Shown here: positions 58,669 through 64,000 of the stretch, in pieces
Position numbering within the stretch: the stretch's first letter is position 1
Layout: each line of letters begins with the position of its first letter
Source: Oreohelix idahoensis
Lineage: Eukaryota; Mollusca; Gastropoda; Stylommatophora; Oreohelicidae
Assembly: GCA_024509875.1 (NCBI GenBank)
Contig: JAMPIV010015278.1
Span: 1 to 64,000, forward strand
Length of the DNA: 64,000 bases
Direction of reading: 5' to 3'
Made by a program: the position numbers and the translations under genes
Notes under the pieces: model-generated
The model's input: only the letters and a program-made list of their open reading frames with translations
Databases searched by the model: none
What the model was told of the DNA's origin: nothing

Positions 58669-58925
58669 TATCACACACGCACACACTCATGCGTGTTGTC
58701 CAATGCGACTAGTAAGGTGTTGTGCATGAGGCTGGCAACCTCACCATGTAACACAGATTGCTACCGAAACCACTACTGCAAGAGCACACACTCGGCTATC
58801 ACACACACACACACACACACACACTCATGCATGTCGTCCAATGAGACTAGTATGGTGTTGTGCATGAGGCTGGCAACCTCACCGTGTAACACAGACTGCT
58901 AACGAAACTACTACTGCACGAGCAT
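58669..58925. repeat. 128 bp tandem duplication with CA microsatellite
   Basis: Copies start with TATCACACAC at 58669 and 58797 and share GTGTTGTGCATGAGGCTGGC and AACCTCACC; the second has an uninterrupted CA run at about 58801-58824. A weaker third relative lies near 59255-59350. It falls in the part of the LTR that is missing from the other copy. Confidence 0.85.
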
Positions 58926-61152
58926 CTGAATGCTTCATACGGATGAAACCACACTGGTGGCCCCATGCTCCCACATGAGCGGAGAAGAGAAATATATATC
59001 TCCAAGTGAGCCCACGTGCTCTCACAAACCATTGTTCACATAACCATAATTAAATAATAATCAACTGGACTTAAAATAATATTCTTCTATTTTACGACAA
59101 ATACTCTCCTTAATGAGAATAAACCACCACCTCACAACTGGTCCATCTCAATATTCGTTACTGCCCTCTGAACATGTCGTAAGTGGCGACTGGTGCGCCT
59201 GGTAACAAGCGTGTCGTATATGACCCCTGATGAGATTGGGAACTCATCACACGAAACACATTGTTACCGTCACCGAAACAACCACAGCAATAGCATCAAA
59301 ATGCTTATTGTGGGCCTGTAATGGACACCAGCTGCATTGGTGTTTCCATGCTCCGCCGGGAGCAAACAGAGAAACACTTGTCTCAACGTGCCTTACGCCT
59401 TACGCACGCTCTTTAGAAATCTAAATACATTTTCTCACTTGAAAGTAACCCATAAATATATACAGTAGAATAATCAATAAACGTGAAATACCAAAGAATA
59501 AAATATAATTATTCTTGACTTAAAAACTAGAACTAGCCATCACATAAAGGAAATTTACCACGAAAACTCTCTCTTCTATTACTGGGGAAAATTACATTTA
59601 ACCTACGTGTCGATTCACGCGATATAAAACTGCGTAACATTAAGTGATAACTAAGAGTGTTAAATGCAGACTCCTTGGCGTCTTCTTTTACGCACGGTCA
59701 TCAACACGTGGTCCCCCCGGTTGCCATCTTCCCAACTAGTTGATTGTTGGAGTCCTTTCTGATGATGGTTGGTAGGTAAGCTAGTGGTAGGTGTATCAAT
59801 GTGCTAGCTTAGACACGCGAATAGTTTCAATAAAAAATGTCAAAAGAGTCATTCAAGCAAACTCCAACGAGTGGTAGGCAATTGGCCAATACATGACTGT
59901 AATCAACTCGTTGGTAAGAGTTATTAAGATTTATTGACGTGTTACAGACGACAATCAACAGGACGATCATGATTAAAGATGAGAGCATTACAATGTACAG
60001 TTTCTGATAATAATAATAAATTCTTGCAGATTCTTTTCCAATCGAATCCTTTTCTTACCCAAGTGATTGGAGTTCACTAACTGTTACTATCTGAGATACA
60101 TTAAGGTAATGTCCGTTGACCTTCTTCTAAGGACATATGTCATAGTAAACAGGTTCATACTCATGAATGACGCTTCCATGTAAGACTTGTCCTAATCCAA
60201 GACTTTCTCCTTACAATAATTTATACAGTTGATAAGATCCATACAGTCATTCATCAAAATACAAAATAGGTTAGAGACTTCCCTTTGGCTAACCGCTCTG
60301 TAAGATGCCACGAGCTTGGCATTGGTATTACGAAATACAATATTCAAAATATGATCAAATACATTTTTCGCTCGTAGGACTTTCCACTACGTAAGATTTA
60401 AGTGAGGCTAAGATCTCTACTGTTCCATTCTAGAAGTCCAGCAAATATGGATTCCCGCTAGACTCCAGTGATGAGAAGCCATTCCACTTAATCATTAATA
60501 CATATCTAAAACGAGGGCTCAAAACAACTTACGTATCGAACTGGATGTTGGCTTCTACCTGAAGACCAAACCATCCTCATAAACAATTCTTCCATAGAAT
60601 TGTACAGAATCAAAATATAAACACACGGACAGTAAGTCCGACTTGCCCTTCCAAGATCCTGACGTCATAACCCCTAAACTAGGTAACCCGTGCGCCAAGA
60701 GCAACTCATACTCTGCATTGTGCACGTCGGTGCGTGAATAAATCGAACGCACAAATAATATAACTATATCAAGACTGGTGCGTACACTGGCAGGACCGAA
60801 GACTACCCACTATGTAAAAAGTACGCAACATTAATATTATCTAAATTGCAGTTTCTGATAACATTTCTGTCCAGTTTCATGTACAAAATACTTTCATACT
60901 ATATCTGCCTATCTGATGAATGAAATAATCGCTCTTAAACTTTCACATCTATCTATCTCTCTTTTTATCTCATTAAACATTAAAATAGCCACATGCTGAA
61001 TATAATTTCAAACTTATAGAACACGAATGCTAATTTAGATTAACTCACGTGTCATGTCTTTGTGTTCTTCTGTGTGGGTACACAGGGCGCCTCGTTTCGT
61101 TTTCTCTTGTCTGGACTGATACTTAAGAAGGGCCGCTGCTGGTTCGCTATTT

Positions 61153-61160
61153 CTTTTATA
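61153..61160 (-). promoter_or_regulatory. TATA box in LTR of LIN28-bearing element
   Basis: TATAAAAG on the minus strand, conserved in the 5' LTR at 63562-63555. Downstream on the minus strand are AATAAA signals at 58482-58477 (long LTR) and 63375-63370 (short LTR). The position fits the U3 promoter of a minus-strand element. Confidence 0.5.
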
Positions 61161-61471
61161 AGCCCAGGTCGAATCACTCTTACTGCGCGCTAGGCGTATT
61201 AATTTAGCCGCATAAACAACACTCACGATTATTGCTTTAGAAGGCCCAACAACAGAAATATACACAACTATTTCTAGAGCAAAAACACCACTATCAAATA
61301 TAAAACGCAACTATGCACCAAAACTAATTTCTAGGCGTTATTATGGCCTTTTCATCAATCTTGAAGAATTTTCACATCCCAGAATGCTTCGTGCACATCG
61401 AAAATATGTGGGCGATAAATCTGCCTCAAAAACAGGTAGGGGGCGGGCGTCTCCTTTTCGGCCCCATCACA

Positions 61472-61483
61472 TATCTCCCTCCT
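61472..61483 (-). other. Polypurine tract before 3' LTR
   Basis: AGGAGGGAGATA on the minus strand lies directly before the LTR start TGTGATGGGG. It fixes the element's orientation as minus and marks the plus-strand primer site. Confidence 0.75.
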
Positions 61484-61510
61484 GATTTTGTTGTCGTCCC
61501 GACAACATCA

Positions 61511-63151
61511 CTAACTCTGGCGCTTCAGTCGAATTCTCTCGGATCGTTGGTGCTGCGCCTGATTATTTCTCAGCGGCGATGTTTTGGGCTCAGATTCTGT
61601 ATTCAGTACAACCCGGCTGGGGACTCTCTTGGTCGTCATGCACCCAGTTGTACGTTGTCGGGCTGTCAGCCGCTGTGGTCTTGAAGACTCGCTCACCGGT
61701 GCCGCGTCGCTGCCTGCCCGTGACATCTGCCTGTCAGTGCTTGCAACTGTCGACTTTGTAAGGAGATCGCTCTTGACGTGTTTTCCACTCATTTTGTGTG
61801 GACGGTGGCTTGCGTTCCCCACAACCTGCTTTTGATGAGCCTCCTCTGCTAAACCTTGATTTGCACTCCCTCCTATCTGCTTAGGACGGGTTTCTTCCCC
61901 TAGACGACGGCCAATTTTCTCGGCGCCCTTAGTGTGACAGTTGTCGTGGCCATCTCTTGGCTTGCGCCCTAAAGGCAACCTGGTTGTGACAGTCCGTCTA
62001 GGGAAAGAGCTCCTTGAGGGACAGGTAGCTATCAAATATTCAGTTGACTTGCATCTAAAACATCATTTGGGAAGAGGGCCTTGAGGGCACTTGGCTGCCA
62101 TGTGGTCTGATAGGTCTCCACAATTGTAGCATCTTATCTTTCTGGGCTTCCTCTGTGCCATGGGTCGCCCCCTGCTGCCCTTACACTCTTGATCGCCAAT
62201 GCCGCATACATAAATTGCTTCCATGCCCTGGACCGATGGTTTGCTGCCAAACTCTACTCGTTCATTCCTCGCCAGACTCCGGAATCCATTTCTGAAGATC
62301 TTGGTTTGATGTACGAATACATCAATACCTCCATCATCTGGCGTGATGAACCCCCATCCCCTGTGGACACTATACCACTTGCAAACTCCTTTTCGCCTTG
62401 TCGGTGCAGCTGCGTTTGTTGGTGCTGTCAGCTCACAGCTTTCCCTGACAACAGCCTAACTCTCACATACAAGAAGGTCTAGTCGAGGTTCCTGCGGACA
62501 CACCTCCTCGTCTTGCGTTGGCTGTTCCCGCGGACACACCTCCTCGTCTTGCGTTGGCTTTTCCCGCGGACACACCTCCTCGTCTTGCGTTGGCTGTTCC
62601 CGCGGACACACCTCCTCGTCTTGCGTTGGCTGTTCCCTCGGCTGGCTTGGTGCTCTCTTTCTCTGCACCTCCTCTTGTGCTGGCAAACTGGCCTGTGACA
62701 TATGTGCTAACTGGAACTTTAGAAGAGATAATTCTGCTTTGAGTGCCTCCTCTTCACTGTGGGCTTCTGGACTTGCTATCTGCACCAGTGTCTCTGGCTT
62801 TTTTCCTCCCAAGAAAACAGAACATTCCCTAGACCCCTGACTCCCGGCCTGGAAATTCCTGGTCATCTCACTGACTGGTGGTTGCTCGCTGTAGGCTCTT
62901 TCTATTATCTTGAGTAACTGCTCAGGGCTGGCCTTTGCTCCGCCATGTATCCGTAATTCTCTAGATACCCATGGTGTCACGTTGTTCCAGATCATGTCTA
63001 ACTTGTCTTCTGCCCAAAAAGGCGCCACCTTCCACGCGGCCTCTACATCTTCCACAAACTCTTGCCAAGTGGTACTCCCCTCGCTACTAAATAACCTTAT
63101 CTATGGCCCCTTCACGTACACTACCTTCACAGGCGCATTGGTCGAAGCCAT
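61511..63151 (-). pseudogene. Gag-like N-terminus fused to LIN28-like cold-shock and CCHC domains
   Basis: One frame of 547 codons from ATG 63151 to TAG 61513-61511, with three in-frame stops (TAG codon 17 at 63103-63101, TAG codon 232 at 62458-62456, TGA codon 363 at 62065-62063) and no frameshift. Residues 1-110 resemble a Gag capsid start (TTWQEFVEDVEAAWKV, ELRIHGGAKASPEQLLKI). Residues 173-230 hold four copies of a 12-residue repeat (REQPTQDEEVCP). Residues about 254-330 form a cold-shock domain with CKW (257-259), RGWGFITP, DVFVHQ (277-282) and GFRSL. CCHC knuckle 1 is C341, C344, H350, C355, with one extra residue in its spacing; knuckle 2 is C364, C367, Y372, C377, its His replaced by Tyr. 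This order, the GFRSL motif and the knuckle linker (CPQGPLPK) are those of LIN28, which binds let-7 precursors and mRNAs. A basic tail of about 165 residues follows. Fusion in one frame is seen; capture from host lin-28 is inferred. Confidence 0.85.
62491..62634 (-). repeat. 36 bp coding tandem repeat
   Basis: Four copies beginning at 62491, 62527, 62563 and 62599, each with GCGGACACACCTCCTCGTC on the + strand, encoding a 12-residue acidic repeat on the minus strand between the Gag-like and LIN28-like parts. Near-identity of copies suggests recent expansion. Confidence 0.92.
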
Positions 63152-63227
63152 CTTGATGCAAGACTGCACTGCTGGGTGTTTACAATATTTGTCCGTTTGC
63201 TGTCTGCTCAGTGTCACTGTCTGCCTT

Positions 63228-63245
63228 ATCCTACAGACGACGCCA
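63228..63245 (-). other. Primer-binding site of LIN28-bearing element
   Basis: TGGCGTCGTCTGTAGGAT on the minus strand, just after the 5' LTR, begins with TGG as a tRNA-complementary site should. The tRNA is not identified. Confidence 0.65.
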
Positions 63246-63251
63246 ATTTTC

Positions 63252-63873
63252 GTAGGGTGGGCGAGATGGTGATGATGATATTGATGCTGTGATGTTTGAT
63301 CACTCTCTTTTCACACTCGCACCGACCCGAACAACAATACAACTCTGGATTCTAGAGGCAGGGGCTGTATTTATTTTTACAACCCATTCAGTGACTCAAC
63401 AAACATTAAACAAATAAACCATCGAACATAACAAAACAAAACACTCAACAGTGCTCGATTGCTAGTCTGAAGAAACAAACAAAGCAACGAATAGTTAAAA
63501 TCATAATCTTGTCTGGACTGATACTTAAGAAGGGCCGCTGCTGGTTCGCTATTTCTTTTATAAGCCCAGGTCGAATCACTCTTACTGCGCGCTAGGCGTA
63601 TTAATTTAGCCGCATAAACAACACTCACGATTATTGCTTTAGAAGGCCCAACAACAGAAATATACACAACTATTTCTAGAGCAAAAACACCACTATCAAA
63701 TATAAAACGCCACTATGCACCAAAACTAATTTCTAGGCGTTATTATGGCCTTTTCATCAATCTTGAACAATTTTCACATCCCAGAATGCTTCGCGCACAT
63801 CGAAAATATGTGGGCGATAAATCTGCCTCAAAAACAGGTAGGGGGCGGGCGTCTCCTTTTTGGCCCCATCACA
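63252..63873 (-). repeat. 5' LTR of LIN28-bearing element (0.62 kb, deleted)
   Basis: Aligns with both ends of the 3.1 kb LTR but lacks its middle 2.49 kb; the join is at about 63505 (AATCATA followed by ATCTTGTCTGG). The inner end, on the + strand TTTTCGTAGGG, does not match the other LTR's outer end TGTGGTAGGG in its last four or five bases. TATAAAAG is at 63562-63555. Confidence 0.85.
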
Positions 63874-64000
63874 ATTAGAAAGAGAAGCTGCTGCTGAGGA
63901 GAGAAAACTTCAAGCTGCTGCTGCTGCTTAGGAGAGAAAACTTCAAGCTGAGGCTGCTGCTGAGGAGAGAAAATTTCAAGCTGCTGCTGAGGAGAGAAAA
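63874..64000 (+). pseudogene. Continuation of second Gypsy element gag (coiled coil)
   Basis: Resumes the gag frame interrupted at 58351: the encoded repeats are of the type AAAEERKLQ, continuing the charged coiled coil. GCT runs show expansion of Ala codons. One GAG has become TAG (in GCTGCTTAGGAG near 63927-63932). The window ends inside the repeat. Confidence 0.85.

Larger units (their letters stand above)
58352..61471 (-). repeat. 3' LTR of LIN28-bearing element (3.1 kb)
   Basis: Shares about 260 bp (58356-58612) and about 370 bp (61104-61471) with the other LTR. Between these lie 2.49 kb (58613-61103) absent there. The junction in the short LTR shows no target duplication, so a deletion in the short copy is more likely than an insertion here. 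The extra sequence has a 128 bp tandem duplication with a CA run, diffuse related repeats near 59240-59350, and no convincing ORF. The minus-strand AATAAA is at 58482-58477 and TATAAAAG at 61160-61153. Confidence 0.82.
58352..63873 (-). mobile_element. Non-autonomous LTR retrotransposon carrying a Gag-LIN28-like fusion
   Basis: Inserted in the gag of the second Gypsy element, flanked by ATTA at 58348-58351 and 63874-63877. Read on the minus strand it has a 5' LTR (63873 to about 63252), PBS TGGCGTCGTCTGTAGGAT (63245-63228), one long frame (63151-61511), purine tract AGGAGGGAGATA (61483-61472) and a 3' LTR (61471-58352) with TG...CA ends. There is no protease, integrase or RT, and only 40 bases separate the frame from the 3' LTR, so nothing was simply cut off. 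The shared LTR parts differ at roughly ten positions in 620 bp. The frame joins a Gag-like region to a LIN28-type RNA-binding module. Confidence 0.88.
54227..64000 (+). mobile_element. Second Gypsy element of the same lineage, decayed and nested, runs off window
   Basis: It begins in satellite B at TGTGTTACC (54227). After subtracting an inserted LINE, its 5' LTR would be about 1438 bp, against 1433 bp in the intact relative. Leader sequences from about 57380 align with 26920-27786, including TAGTTGTGA and TTTTCGTTATTT segments, the hairpin pairs and the gag start region. Gag has a frameshift and a nonsense codon and is split by the minus-strand LTR element at 58352-63873. The rest of pol lies beyond the window, so the right end and target duplication cannot be seen. 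Confidence 0.85.

Noticed and set aside
62189..62482. 97 codon + strand ORF opposite the LIN28-like domain
   Set aside because: It is antisense to the cold-shock domain, whose motifs are clear on the minus strand; the + frame has no recognisable content.

Overview
The window is eukaryotic and comes from an animal genome. The evidence is a giant tandem satellite, LTR and non-LTR retrotransposons with metazoan-type polyproteins, and a LIN28-type domain pair (cold shock plus CCHC knuckles), a combination known from animals. A marine invertebrate, perhaps a mollusc, is my guess; no host gene in the window decides it. I see no single-copy host gene: everything is satellite or mobile element, apart from about 0.7 kb of unassigned sequence at 46434-47106.

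Layout. About 37 kb is one satellite family built from alternating, related 25 and 26 bp halves (51 bp dimer), organised into higher-order repeats of roughly 2 kb. It fills 1-12560, 14672-24945, 34867-38581, 43137-46433 and, as a more divergent subfamily, 47170-54226. The + strand is strongly G-rich and C-poor, and the array keeps one orientation except for a small fold-back palindrome at 47107-47242, where the two subfamilies meet. Five insertions interrupt the array: a 5'-truncated non-LTR retrotransposon with an open RT frame (12561-14671); a complete Ty3/Gypsy element with integrase upstream of reverse transcriptase, i.e. Gmr1-like order (24946-34866); a non-autonomous LTR element with an unrecognised proline-rich ORF (38582-43136); a 132 bp SINE-like insert (49781-49912); and a second, decayed relative of the Gypsy element that starts at 54227 and runs off the window end.

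The second Gypsy element is itself invaded twice. A truncated LINE lies in its 5' LTR (54866-56201). A minus-strand LTR element (58352-63873) sits in its gag and is flanked by a 4 bp target duplication. That inner element is the most interesting object here. It has LTRs, PBS and polypurine tract but no pol. Its single long frame (63151 to 61511) joins a Gag-like N-terminus and four 12-residue repeats to a LIN28-like cold-shock domain and two CCHC knuckles, with three in-frame stops and no frameshift.

How the parts relate. The two pol-less LTR elements must have used enzymes from other elements, with the Gypsy polyprotein type being one candidate. By eye the LTR pairs differ by about 0.4% (Gypsy 24946), 0.5% (38582 element) and 1.5% (LIN28 element), so all are fairly young insertions into a satellite that is homogenising by segmental duplication. 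Domain calls are by motif reading without database searches.
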